From: Oidiodendron maius Zn
Lineage: Eukaryota; Ascomycota; Leotiomycetes; Myxotrichaceae
NCBI GenBank assembly: GCA_000827325.1
Contig: KN832882.1
Coordinates: 570,689-634,688, forward strand
Length of the DNA: 64,000 bases
Direction of reading: 5' to 3'
Shown: piece after piece, positions 22,425 to 33,831 of the stretch
Layout of the letters: every line of letters starts with the position of its first letter
How positions within the stretch are numbered: position 1 is the stretch's first letter
Program-made: the position numbers and the translations under genes
Notes under the pieces: generated by a model
What the model saw: only the letters and a program-made list of their open reading frames with translations
Database searches by the model: none
What the model was told of the DNA's origin: nothing

Positions 22425-25274
22425 ATGGACTCGAGACGCCCGGGAAAGACCACATCGACAACAGGAACTAGCTTGCCGCGGGAGAGGTTCCGTAAGAATC
22501 ACCTCAGACAGAGGCAGCCTGTAAGTATTTCACTATTTTAAAAAAGGATTCCACTGCTTGGATAGACGATGTGACTCTTAAATTGAAACAAGGGCTCCGA
22601 GGACCGCTGGTAGTGTATTTGCTAACACTGTCGCACAGACCTCCGGCGACAGAAGTGAGCATAACAACTGGGAACATAATCCTGCCCTACCGCGGCATTC
22701 AGTGTTAGGAAAGAGGATACAGCATAGAAGCCGCGAGACTTCTAGGGATCGCAGCAATCCTATCAACAAGCGTCCTTGCTATACATATCTGTCGTCAACC
22801 AGCCAGCTTTGCAATGAGTGTTTCCGAATACCCTGGGGCGAAATCGACCAGTGGATGAGCTACACGGGACGAATTGACTGGCACGGTAAGTCGATCGTGA
22901 CGGTTGGGAAACGCTATCGAAATGTCCCACCCTCTACCACCTGTCCACTCTGCCGCCAACTGCATTCTCCTTGGATAGAACCCTATCTCAAGAGTTTAGA
23001 TCCCTCGGAATGGAAAGGGATTAAACATGACGACCAAATACATATCTTCCGGCACCTCCGACACCTTACCCATGTCAACGATTTCCAAACTTCGATGAAA
23101 GTACTCCGGGAACATAATGCACCATATCATATTGCAGTGGTCCCATTCGGACGCAAGTGGCGAGATAACCTGCAGGCGCATATAGCGTCGCATGGAATGG
23201 TTGTCGTTATACCCAGAGAACATCCGCAATCAGAAATATTCCTTCCCCAACAAGTATCTGAAAAATTCGATCCTAATGTGGCTCTCCCATGGCTAAATTT
23301 CTGCAAGAATCACCACAAGAACCTTTGCAATCCAAAGTCACCGGAGGTCAACGGAATGAAGGTGATTGACTGTGATTCTAAGGATTGGATCATCCGGGAC
23401 CATCACCCTGTCGACAAATACGTGGCTCTCAGCTACGTATGGGGAAGCCCAGCCTCAAGTATAATACCAACATTGGCACCAATTGGGAACGAGACGCCGC
23501 TAAAAGAGGTATGTATAAAGACCAGGGCGAAAGGCTCCACCCGATTGCTCGCACCTCTCAACAAATACCGAAATGGAAGCTGAATCTCATTTTGAAGAAG
23601 TCGGTTTCCAACCAGACCTCGGCTATGGGGGTCAGAACAGCCCATTGTGCTGTTGCCGCACCCGAGACTAAATCGGTATTGAGGCTCCCCAACAAAGTTC
23701 CACTAACCATTCGAGATGCCATCCAGGTAACGAAAGCCCTTGGCCACCGCTTCCTCTGGGTCGATAAGTATTGCATTGATCAGACTAGCGAAACAGAGAA
23801 GCAACAACAGTTTAGCCGTATGGGCGACATCTACGCCGGCTCGCAGGTGACAATATTTGCATTGGGAGATGACTCAAACTATGGGCTGCCCGGTGTAAGC
23901 TCAAGGCCCCGATTCTGGCAACAGCAGTGTACAACAATCGGGAAGTACAAATTTATATCCACAATGCCTGACCCGCATATCTCCATTGACCGATCCAAAT
24001 GGTCGACCAGAGGATGGACTTATCAAGAAGGACTGTTTTCGACTCGCCGCTTATTCTTCACCGACTATCAAGCTTACTTTGAATGTAACGCAATGAATTG
24101 CGTGGAAACTTTCAAGAGCAACATGAAGCTTCTCCACACTCAAAGTGGCCAACGTGTTAGAGCCTTTCACCGCGCCGGAAAATTTGTATGCGGTAACTCG
24201 AACAAATACTCTCATCTCAATGTGAAGCAAAACAAAGCGAATCACCGCAAGATTGACACCATCCGCAGATGTCAATATCACATCCAGGAATACACCAAAA
24301 AAGAGTTGACGAATAAGGACGATATCTTAAACGCATTTGCAGGTGCTGCCCGCTTCTACGCTAAAACGACCGCAAAGATAGTTAGTTTAGCTGGAATACC
24401 CATTCCTTTCCCAATCGTAACGTCGGGGGACATTCTACGGATGCATCTAGACCATCTCAGCTATGCTCTAGCCTGGTCACATCATATACACCAGTTTAGT
24501 GACCCAAAACTGAAGAATCCCAAAAATCGGTCAGAGCTCACGCGCGCACAATTACCCTGGAGTCCATACGACAATCCCAAGCCACAACGTAGGAAAGGAT
24601 TCCCGACTTGGTCATGGGCTGGGTGGTTTGGTGAGATCAGATTAAGGGAGGACCTTCCCTACTGCTGGACCAGTTACATGAGCTCTGTGTCAATAGGCTT
24701 TCGAGGAGGTGTGCGAAAAAACTACGAATGGTTGGCACAGCCCAAACAGCCCAAACAACCCAAACAGCCCAATCAGTTCAAACAGTTCAAAGAGTACAAG
24801 CATTTTATCATACAGATGCTTCTTACGGCAAATGAATTGCGTTTCGACGCATATGTCCTCAACCCCGAGAAGTTGAAATTTTGGGAGAAAGATCCACATA
24901 TGCCGTCTAGGCAGATCCCTTCTAAGGCTATACATATAAACCTATCGAAAGGGCCCTGTTCAAAGGAAAAATTCTACCAGAAGCTAATAGACGGAAACTT
25001 CGAGTGCTTGGTAATAGGAACGTATGGGGAACCCCGCGAGGATGTCTTCAAAGCTATCCAAGCTGCTGACAAGAAAGCTCCGAAGGCTCGCAAGGGTCGG
25101 ATAGGCCTATTTGAGCGCCTAGAGCCGGATGCCATTATCTGTCTCATTGTCCGTACAGTCAACGGAAGATCCTTTCGGAAAGGACTTCTTAAGATTGAGT
25201 TTGAGGGTGCAGGAAGAGCATGTGCATTGCAAGCGTGGAATTTAGGCCCGAAAAGAAGTTTTAGATTAAGGTAG
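22425..25274 (+). CDS. HET domain protein, larger form
   Basis: Three exons (22425-22520, 22639-23508, 23616-25274) give 874 residues. Intron 1 has donor GTAAGT and branch GCTAACAC, and intron 2 starts GTATGT. An N-terminal CNEC...CPLC cysteine pair resembles the putative zinc motif seen before HET domains. The HET core follows: KYVALSYVWG (about residue 290), FLWVDKYCIDQ (about 368) and STRGWTYQEGLFSTRRLFF (about 450). A later FPTWSWAGW is also typical of the family. A short Lys-Gln-Pro repeat (KQPKQPKQP) lies near residue 690. The intron-2 acceptor could also be at 23597, still in frame. A 159-bp piece of exon 2 is duplicated 4 kb upstream. Confidence 0.82.
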
Positions 25275-25712
25275 ATATCAGGTTACTCAAAGAGCTTGCT
25301 ATAGGAGGTCATTTAGTTGCGTAGAGCTACCCCGGGGCAATGTAGAGAAGGTACTTTAGTTAGCAAATCGAAGTTTCAAGTTTGGCTCACTCAGAGCTCA
25401 AGTTATACAAAGGCGGAAATGGAAAATGCTCATACCGAGATTCTGACATCGAACTACCTGCTTCCCCGCTGCAAACTTTGAACAGTGGGAAGTATTTCTC
25501 GTCTTTTGGACTGAGGGATATAGAATTTTGGAGGTGGTTATATGGAGATGTCACTGGACCGCGGTTGAAAATTTGAAAGCAATGGCATTGCAAAAGATTT
25601 AGAAGCTCATTATTTTTAAGTAATTTAATATTGAACCGCTACATAACTTTAATTATCTTAGCAGCAACAGCCGTGTAGATGTCCGAGATATATTTTAGTA
25701 TTAATTGCCATC
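25275..25712. other. Short convergent intergenic region
   Basis: This lies between the ends of the HET gene and the sugar porter. A 64-codon frame at 25382-25576 has no support. Nothing else was recognised. Confidence 0.45.
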
Positions 25713-27636
25713 TCACCCTTTAATTGCGAGTGTACCATCTTCCGTCCTGACTACCTTCGTGAGTTTCCAACTAGCTCCTGGTGGGAACGGAGCCTCAAAG
25801 CATGCATCCAGCTCTTCGATCGTGCGTCCGACGACCTCCACGCCTAAGAACCACCACAAGAAACCACTAACGATGTCAACGGCAATCCAGACGAAGTAGT
25901 ACTTCCAGCTGATAGTGCCGAGAGCGATAGATGTCGTGTACGTGAAGAGAATGGTAACAAGGTTGCTTTCGAGGGAATGTAGGGATATGCCTTTCGCACG
26001 AATTTCTTGATTCGTGACTTCAGTACAGTAGAGCGACTGGTTCGGCGTATAGACGAAGGCAAAAATCCAACCAAAGAGGAATATACCGAATATACCAAAA
26101 CCGGAAATCGTGGTTGACGGCACTTCTTTGAGGGCTTGTGAAGCGGCGACATAAGAGGACATGGCAGCGACTAGGGAGAGAGCTGCTGCTAGACAAAAAG
26201 AGCCGAAAGCGAACCTAAGCACGGATTAATCTATAAATAGCTATTTAAGGGAAGAGATGAGGAACATACCTATATCGACGCTTGATCCAATCATTTGTTG
26301 AGCTCCCAATTACAGCACCCGAGCATGAGACAATAGCTGATGCAAAGGTCAAAAGTAACTTGCGTTGGACAGAGGTTATGCCGAGAGCTGTAAACATGAC
26401 AGGTTGGAAAACTGTTATAATTATTAGCAGAATCACTAAAACTTGATTCATGGCACTTACAGGTTAAGATGGTATTTCCAGCAAACTGAGATGCAAGGGT
26501 AATAAGTGTGATCATTCCGGTTCTCCATCTAGCCGAATGGGTTGAGAATAGTTCTCTATAGTCCCACAGACCGCGGATGTAGTCGCCTGCAGTCTGCGGC
26601 TTGCTGTTCCTGATGTGGGTTTCAATTTCTCTAATTTCAAGTTTGGCTACTTCGTTGTCGGGCCCACCGTGGTATTTGTAGATGAGGGCTGTTGCTTCTT
26701 CCATTCTGCCGCGAGAAGCAAGCCATCGCGGGGATTCGGGGACGAGAAAGCATCCAAGGAATACCAAAGCTGGGGGAATGACCTGGAGAGCCAAGGCTTG
26801 AGTTCAAGTTAGTGAGGAATTAGTGGCGCAGTTGCTGGCACTCACGAAGTCTCCATGCAATTGTTCCTTTCATCAAAGAGGTACCATAGACAACTCCTGT
26901 TCCAGTGATCGAGCCAGTGAACTGATGGACAATTAGCTGAGGCATGTATGAATATTGAGCCTTCTGCTCACGTAAAAGGTGTTGTAGAAACCACCTAGAC
27001 GACCTCTCCACTGAGGCGGGATGATCTCGGTAACATAAACAGGAGCAGAAAGAGTCTGCAGGATGACACCGAAACCCAACAAGAACCGGGAGGCTTTGAA
27101 CTGCTCCTGCGTCTGAGCTCCGGCCGCAAGCGCCGCACCGGCGATTGTGAAAAAACACCCGGATTGCATGCCACGGCGACGCCCAAAGAAGTCCATGATA
27201 GGACCGCCGAAGGCGCAACCGACGATTGAGGCGGCATTGTAAAGGATGAACACCAAGCCTGTTGATGATCCAACCGACTTCAAATGGAAGAAATTGAGAT
27301 ACTGAGGCTCCGCATTGATAGAGCCAAGAAGACTGCCATCGAAGCCGCTTGATGTTGCATTCAAGAAAGCCACGAGGAGAATGGCATCTAGACATATTAA
27401 TAGAGTCCTGTCGTACATGCATTGGGGGACAGTGTGAGCTTACAGAGCTGCCAAGATGCTTTGCTTGTTGCGCTCAATGGCGACTGCGCTTGTGCAATCT
27501 GGTACTGTACCTCCTCGTCAACCTCCTTGATGTTTTCTAGAGCGGTGATGTTGCCGGTGGCATTTTTTGCGGTTGGAGTATCACTGTACGCGACACTTTT
27601 CGAGATTGAATCCGTTAGAGCGAGATCTGAACTCAT
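25713..27636 (-). CDS. MFS sugar porter (hexose/lactose permease type)
   Basis: Six exons (27636-27444, 27387-26972, 26921-26846, 26796-26461, 26411-26270, 26214-25713) join in phase to 554 residues, within the family's usual length. A 64-residue cytosolic N-terminus precedes 12 predicted membrane segments. Family signatures visible are DFFGRRRG after TM2, ITEIIPPQWRGRLG in the TM4-TM5 region, WRLPLALQVIPP, PESPRWLASRGR in the central loop, a TM7 region with QFAGNTILTFFQP, and EIRAKG before TM11. It should move a mono- or disaccharide by proton symport across the plasma membrane. The substrate cannot be told. The neighbouring GH105-like hydrolase suggests plant-polymer sugars, which is inference only. 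Confidence 0.9.
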
Positions 27637-28940
27637 GATTAAAGGAATAATACTGCGAGACCGATGCTTTCACTGCCAGACTATTTGTTCCACGGATCTA
27701 GGTGGTGTGTTCTATATAGATGACTCTGAATCTGACATCGGCTGTCGTATTGACCACTCTTAGACCCCGCGTTACATCTCGTGGCGTTGGGTCTGGGAGC
27801 GCCACGGAAAATCATAGCGTGGGGGTCAGCTCTGGCTCTCCGGGGAATTGTAACTCGTATCTGACTAGCTCCTGGAAATGGCAATCTATCTGGAGGCTCG
27901 TCTCGATCAAGATTAGCGCCAGTAAGCATGGTGAATAGAATGCGGGGTCAACATGTCAACAAACACCGGTCCTATGTGATCAAGTACTTCATGCCATCTT
28001 ATACTGCTGGAATTGCTCGTCGGCATTGGTGAGTTCATCATACTGGTTCTCATAAAAATGTGCATGCACATCTTTAGATACCTCCCGATCTTCTTGTTTC
28101 AACTCCGCTCCGTTGCCATGGACTGAATGCCCGCTTATGAACGATTTTAGCTCTAACTATACATCCATACGCCCGCAGGTCCACACATCCATGCGACTTG
28201 GAATCATTTAACACCGGACCCGTCAACTTGGAACCTTTGTTCTTATCAGCCGTATGGGTCAATTAACATCAGCTTGAATGCTGGTCCGTTATTACTAGAG
28301 TAACATAAACCCGGTCCTTGGATTACGTTTGTATTTAGCCTTTTAAAGCTCTAGCACTGGCTCTATGTTGGTCCTGATCCACTCTTTGGTACAGTACCCG
28401 ATTTTGATAAAGGGGGAAGACTCAAGCGGCTTTAAATAGTGCCGTTAATGAGGACCCGGAAGGTAACGTTGACTTTCCACCAGGGGGGGGATTTGGGGGG
28501 AAAGTCGCGTGCGTGGGGGTTACATCACCTCAACATTCCCTCATAGGTGGGGGTGTCCATCCGCTATATAATCTGCTACAGCCTAGTGCAATGAGCCAAG
28601 AAATACCTCGGCCGCACTGTATCCCGAATATTTATTATCCGTCATATTGCTCACTCTGGTTTAACTAGAAATTACAGTCCGCTGCGATCAAAATTTTATG
28701 CATATCCGCGAAATTGATATTCCAAACCAGATGCAAACCCATTTTTGCTGTTGCGGTGCCGCCGAACTCCGTTGGCGAGATGCATAACAAGATCAATGAC
28801 TTGCAGAACGTTGATTCAGGAATTTCATGTTCTTACTTCGTTCATTGTCATGATTTCAAGTGTATTTAGAAAGAAATGCATGGAGTTTTTATTGCTACCT
28901 CCTCATTTACAATATCATTCAATCATGATACAACTAAGTG
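27637..28940. other. Upstream region of the sugar porter
   Basis: 1.3 kb without a supported gene. It holds a G-tract/hairpin element (listed separately) and a second GTGGGGG word near 28550, which could serve carbon-catabolite regulators, though no consensus pair was established. Confidence 0.45.
28471..28522. repeat. G-tract cluster inside a perfect hairpin
   Basis: GACTTTCC at 28471-28478 is exactly complementary to GGAAAGTC at 28499-28506. The loop holds a run of eight G and most of a run of six G. A further GGGGG follows at 28515-28519. The G runs could form a quadruplex. Confidence 0.6.
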
Positions 28941-29204
28941 TCATCTCCCCTCAGTAATAGCTGTTATTACTTCAGCTTTCATCGCGCCGTAGATATAGCT
29001 GTCTCCGTCAAGATTATACCTTCCATTACCTTTTGGTCGTAGAATGAGTGGAATTGCGATTCCGGGAATGACGAAACACATATCGCCGGATTTGGTATAT
29101 AGCGGCGCCATCCCTGTTCGACCGGCTTTTGTGAGCACCATTGTGCGGTTATAAGCTGTCTCGCAGATTAGCCCACCAGGCCGTGACCGCCAACCTTCAT
29201 TCAT
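28941..29204 (-). pseudogene. C-terminal relic of a HET gene
   Basis: The 87-codon frame reads NRTMVLTKAGRTGMAPLYT, then a GDMCFVIPGIAIPLILRP segment, then GRYNLDGDSYIYGAMKAE. This order (assessment of state, GD-x-hydrophobic, PxxLRP, GxxYIxGxMxGE) is the usual C-terminus of HET proteins and matches the end of the HET protein at 15.6 kb in layout. Upstream on the same strand the frame is closed by stops and no HET core is found, so the gene is a decayed remnant. Confidence 0.6.
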
Positions 29205-29925
29205 TGCAGATCATGTCAACCCTGTTGCTTGAATCACCCCAGTAGTATGAAATTGCCTCGCAAGTATTTTCAATTTGGTGAAATGAACTGCCCGATAAAG
29301 CAGAGAAAGCCGCAGTAAATCAAGCTTAGCATATGTAGTCCAATAAAACATCTCTCCTCGCAGTCGAATAGACCAGGTGGATATGTCTCAACACCGATCA
29401 GACCTATTTCCTCCTTGATTATAAAGAGACCTTCGCCTGAGTCGAACTGGGATACAGATAGCCGTTGGTCAGGAGAGATTTCGAATTACCAATTGTGACT
29501 ATGGATGCCATACGTAAATGGATTTGCCAGTTGAGGTGGCCTTGATATTGGGATGATTTAATCCTTGACCGTACAAAAATATCTTGCTCGCTTGCTGCCC
29601 AATATAGAGGTAAAATCGCTCTTAGATAGTCCACCAGGAATCGAAACATCGACTTTACAAGGGTCTACAATTTATCTTATATGTTTTGCCTTTCTCGTAT
29701 GGAAGCACGTAAAAATATCTAGTCAACTTCAGTCATAAGAAATTTACTTATAAATGGGTTTCGTTTTGCCAGGACGATATTTCAACTGCCTCTATTTCAT
29801 CCAGGCAGGCCACAGAATTGCAGAACGAGAACTGCTGACCATTTTAGGCCAAATACTGGGGGGATAGAATGATAACCCAGGACCAGGTCATCCATGATAA
29901 ATGTTGTGTTGGTCATTTATCCACC
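29205..29925. other. Decayed flank of the HET relic
   Basis: A 76-codon minus-strand frame at 29419-29649 may belong to the same dead HET gene but has no diagnostic motif. The rest is empty. Confidence 0.4.
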
Positions 29926-31936
29926 CTATGTCTTCACAGCGTATGCCCCAGACTCGACCTGCCTTGGATCACTAGCAGCTTCAAAGGTTCCATTTGAAAG
30001 ACGGCGAACAATCTGCAGATCCGATCCGTGGTCCAGCCACGCCGGCGTGTGTCCTCTTGCCTCCATATCCGCAATTGTTGAGTGATCGAATGCACTTTCA
30101 AACATCGTCTGATCATAGTTAGTAGAGAAATATTAGTATTGACGCTTCTTCATCGGTACCTCGTTTGGAATAAGCTGGTCATGAAATGTCAGTTTAACGA
30201 CAGCCTGATACGCATTCACGTCACGATCGATAATATTCCAAATACCCTGTACGGCCATCGTGATGGTTCGTGAGCAGCCATCAGCTCCCATCACTACATG
30301 CAGAGTGTTGTTATTAGCATACTCTACAATGATAGGACTTATTGAAGAAAGCGGTCGTTTTCCTGGTTTTATAGAATTTGCTGGAGACGGTATAAAATCG
30401 AAAGCATTTGTTGAATGTAGGACTGAAAAATCGCTCATCGCATTATTCATAATGATGCCAGTCTCCGGGACCATGAGTTGCGAGCTGAATGGGAGGTTGA
30501 CAGTACTTGTCAGTGATACTGCCATGCCAGACGCATCCGATATCGCTACGTAAGACGCTCCATGGCTGCAATTAAGTCAGATTATAGAAGGAATTGTAAA
30601 TAGTAGCCCTTATGTTTCTAGGCTTTCAATGCCGTCGGGATTATATCCTGCAACGGGCTGGGCATGGTCGTCAATTATTTTGGATCCGACTCCAGCTGTA
30701 TAGAAACCGGATATCATCCGATGTTCATATATATCCATCCCATAGACAAAAGCTTCGTCACCAAGCATTGCCCGCTAGAGGCTTGCAACGAGTCAGCGAG
30801 GGAGCCAGCCTCAGAGCCTTGATCTTACTGCTCCATAGGCATATCTCATCGCTTCATCGAGCCGATGTGTTGTTAGATTTATTTGTTTTGGGTCACCAAC
30901 ATCTTCAGAATGCTTAAAGCTACAATGCCGCCAGATGGAGCTCCCCCGCTAATTAATCGATAGCCTCGATAGTCCATGGACTTTGGTGTCCGCACAACAA
31001 CCTGGTAGGAACTCAAATCTTCCATAGTCATTGTTCCGTTGGCAGCCCGGAGTGCAGCAATTGTAGCACGAGCAATCGGTCCGGTGTAAAAAGCATCCAC
31101 GCCATTATCACTAACAGCCAGGAGAACGTCTGCATATCTTTTCCTACTCAAGGGTTGCCCGGGCCTCACTCGCTTACCAGTTGGAGCAAAGTCGGGAGCC
31201 CATGGAGGACTGAGAAAGAGCGCGTCATTTTGGATGCCATCCATAGAGTAATTAAGGTCCCGGCCAACTGTGAAACCATAGTTTGCAATTCCTATGGCAG
31301 GTTCGAGCAGATCTTTCCATGGGAGACTACCATACTTTGTATGCAGATATTCGAGACCTCTGAGCTCTCCTGGTACGCCACTGAAATAGATATAAGTTTG
31401 TGCGTCGAATATGCCGGGAATGGATGCTTACCTAGCAAGCCCCCCATATTTTGAAGCATTCAAATTGTTGTCGTACATTGTCTCATAACTGGCGGCAGGC
31501 GCCGTCTCTCGGAAATCAATGAATTCGTATGATCCATTCGAGTCCCTCACAAGCATGAAACCACCACCGCCAATACCAGTTGCGTGCATGCCTAAATGAA
31601 GTCAGGACACCCAGGATTTCCCTCCCCAAAAAAGTACATCTTTTATCCAAGAGGCCACGCCACCACGTCGTGGTATGTGAGCCTCATGGGATCCAAATGG
31701 TCTAGCGCTCAGTGAAAGAGCGTCATGAATGGTAAGGGCTAGAACCCAGAGTCCAGCAAGGGCAAAGATGAAAAACGCGGAGGCTTCTAAGCAGAGTGAT
31801 GCGACAGTTCGCTGGAAATGAGAGCGGGGGTGTCATGGTTGTGGATAATACGACGTGGTGGAGCACTTAGCATGCTTGTGCTCGGTACAGGGAAGGGCGG
31901 GTGATAGCCATTGGAGACTGCGCAGCAAAGAACCAT
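29926..31936 (-). pseudogene. Gamma-glutamyltranspeptidase pseudogene
   Basis: Homology to fungal GGT runs the whole length: an N-terminal membrane anchor (IFALAGLWVLALT), GIGGGGFMLV, GVPGELRGLEYLH, GAPSGGIVALSILKML, THRLDEAMRYAYG, NPDGIESLET, THGASYVAISD around the position of the catalytic threonine, PSPANSIKPGKRPLSSISP, and a final NGTFEAASDPRQVESGAYA. It is broken in several ways. The segment between RRGGVAS and GIGGGG is too short, lacks the GGNAADA motif and changes frame near 31580-31650. A frameshift and TAA lie at about 30880. The donor of the intron just before the catalytic Thr reads AT instead of GT (30613-30612). The conserved GGSR is GCSR. Other introns remain intact, so decay looks recent. 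Confidence 0.82.
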
Positions 31937-32566
31937 GCTGCAATGGACGAAAATGAATGCGACAGATGTCTCCGTGTAGCTGCACGTTGTGTTCGTTGTG
32001 ATACGCCACCCCCTTGATTTCGCCACCGCCAATTATGCCTATTTCGGATTTTCTGCCGGTACCTCCCGCCCACGCGTATTTTGTATGGTAAAAGAAGTTA
32101 CTTTATAATACCGCTGGGAATCGCGATAGTTATCTACCAGCGGAGTATGACTATTGAGTGCTTGTAATACAATTAGATTGAGTTACAGGGCTAATGTGAA
32201 ACTGCTGACACACCTGTCATAGTTAAGTATTCCGATTTAGGTGTGAAAAGCGCTGGTTTTCCATAATCGATGTCGTCGAAGGCTGGACAAAGCGTGTTTC
32301 ATACGCCTGGTTGACCCACCCCTGGCCAAACTCAACGGTAATGTTGCAATGATTATAATTTATTGTAAGCCTACTGTTATAGAAACCTAAAAGCATGCGG
32401 ATAATCTGGCCCTGTCAGCTCTACTTCAACTAGTCCAAATAATTCTACGCAGCCATCATTCGTGCATCCCCTTTCACATAGAAAGCTAATCCCTGTCGAC
32501 GAATCGATGTTTCACCACCGATGCCCCTGTATTAATTTCTTCGCATGCATCGTCGATTACTTTGCT
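31937..32566. other. Intergenic
   Basis: This lies between the GGT pseudogene and the end of the GH105-like gene. A minus-strand frame at 31787-32032 may include the pseudogene's first codons. Nothing else was recognised. Confidence 0.4.
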
Positions 32567-33831
32567 TCAGAGAGTACATACCCAATCTCTGTAAGCGGCA
32601 GCTAGCAATACCCCGAAACTTTGGCCTTCTGGACTTCCTGTTGTGTAAGGCGTGTCGTCGTCCCAACTCAGAGGGTTAATCGCCGGGCTGAGAATGCCAT
32701 TTGCATCCACATGCGCGACAATCGACTTCCTCAGCTTCTCTGCCCAGGTTATATATATGCTTCCCTGCCCAAATATATCCGGGACGAGAATCGCCATTCT
32801 ATAAACCACACTACTTATCAACGCAGTGCCTGAAGTTTCGCCAAACCAGCTGGTGGCGTTCAGATAGTTTCTCAACAAGCCGCTGCTGGGTTCAATAGAA
32901 GTGGCACTGCCTTCCATAATGCCGTCGATAATCTCTTTAATCCACTGTGTCAATAGTTGCTGCTCAGGTGTCCAAGAAGCACTAATTTCCCATTTTAATG
33001 TGGTAGCTAGTACTCTTGTCATGCCAGCAGCAGCCCACCCATTTCCAGTAGACCATAATCCAGGCTGATAATCGTTTGGACCAATAATGTGTTCCCAGAT
33101 TCCCTGCATATTCTTCTGAGTAGTAGTAGTCATATTGGCCTGGAGTATTTGCCTATAGAGACCACATTGTTGAATAGTGAGACGTAAAAGCGAAGTATTT
33201 GCGGTTGCAACGGCATAGTAAGCTAGAAATGGCGGCGCCATATACACAAAGTCTGCCCAAAGTTCGGGAGTGTTGTAACGTTGAGAGATAGCATCATTCC
33301 ACGCTCGTGGAGCAACATTCACAACATAATTCTGCTCCCTACTGGCTGCATCGAAGTATGTCTTGTCAGTCTGTCCGATCATGACTGCGGACACTCCTAA
33401 AGAAGCAGGATCTCCCACAGCTCCTGCAGAGATTGATGAATTTTTTACTAAAGCAGGATCATTTATAGGATAAACTTACCATCACCGTCAATCAGCGTCT
33501 CATTATTGGTTAAGATGAAAGGTTTGACATATGATAAGGCGTTTACCTTCGTCCAATCCACGTCCGGTACCTGCCCGCCAGGAAATGGCTCCGGGCCAAA
33601 GATTGATAAATTGGGATCATAAAGCTCTAGAAGCGCTTCGGCAGCGGTTCCATATTCCCAGCTGTGTGACGAGAGATGTCGGGCCTGATCTACGACGAGG
33701 CTGACATTGTAGCCGATATCGACTATACAATTTTTCGTGCGAGTTTCCTTGCCTGCTGTTGCAAGAATACCTGGTATAAGGATGTACAAGAGTATAGCCG
33801 AGAAGAAATCGGGCACAGCCATAATATCCAT
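32567..33831 (-). CDS. GH105/GH88-like six-hairpin glycosidase, secreted
   Basis: Two exons (33831-33480, 33423-32567) join in phase to 402 residues, close to the usual size of GH105 enzymes. The N-terminus (FFSAILLYILIPGILATAG) is a likely signal peptide. The start is Met1 or Met4. The body shows the alpha/alpha-barrel pattern, with SWEYGTAAEALLELYDP near residue 60 and the conserved GLWSTGNGWAAAGMTRVLAT stretch. It closes with SPEGQSFGVLLAAAYRDW, a typical C-terminus. Family members remove unsaturated uronic acid from pectin-derived rhamnogalacturonan or similar oligosaccharides outside the cell. I could not align the catalytic acids by eye, so activity is inferred. A 55-bp piece is copied at 38.1 kb. 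Confidence 0.8.

Noticed and set aside
26820-27422. 200-codon minus-strand frame across the sugar porter
   Set aside because: It is the same strand in the wrong frame across three introns. The MFS exons explain the region fully.
27681-28262. Short frames upstream of the sugar porter
   Set aside because: They overlap on both strands, with no motif and no start context.
30879-31244. Intact short GGT-like protein
   Set aside because: It covers only the middle of the enzyme, and frames on both sides continue the homology across clear lesions, so it is part of a pseudogene.
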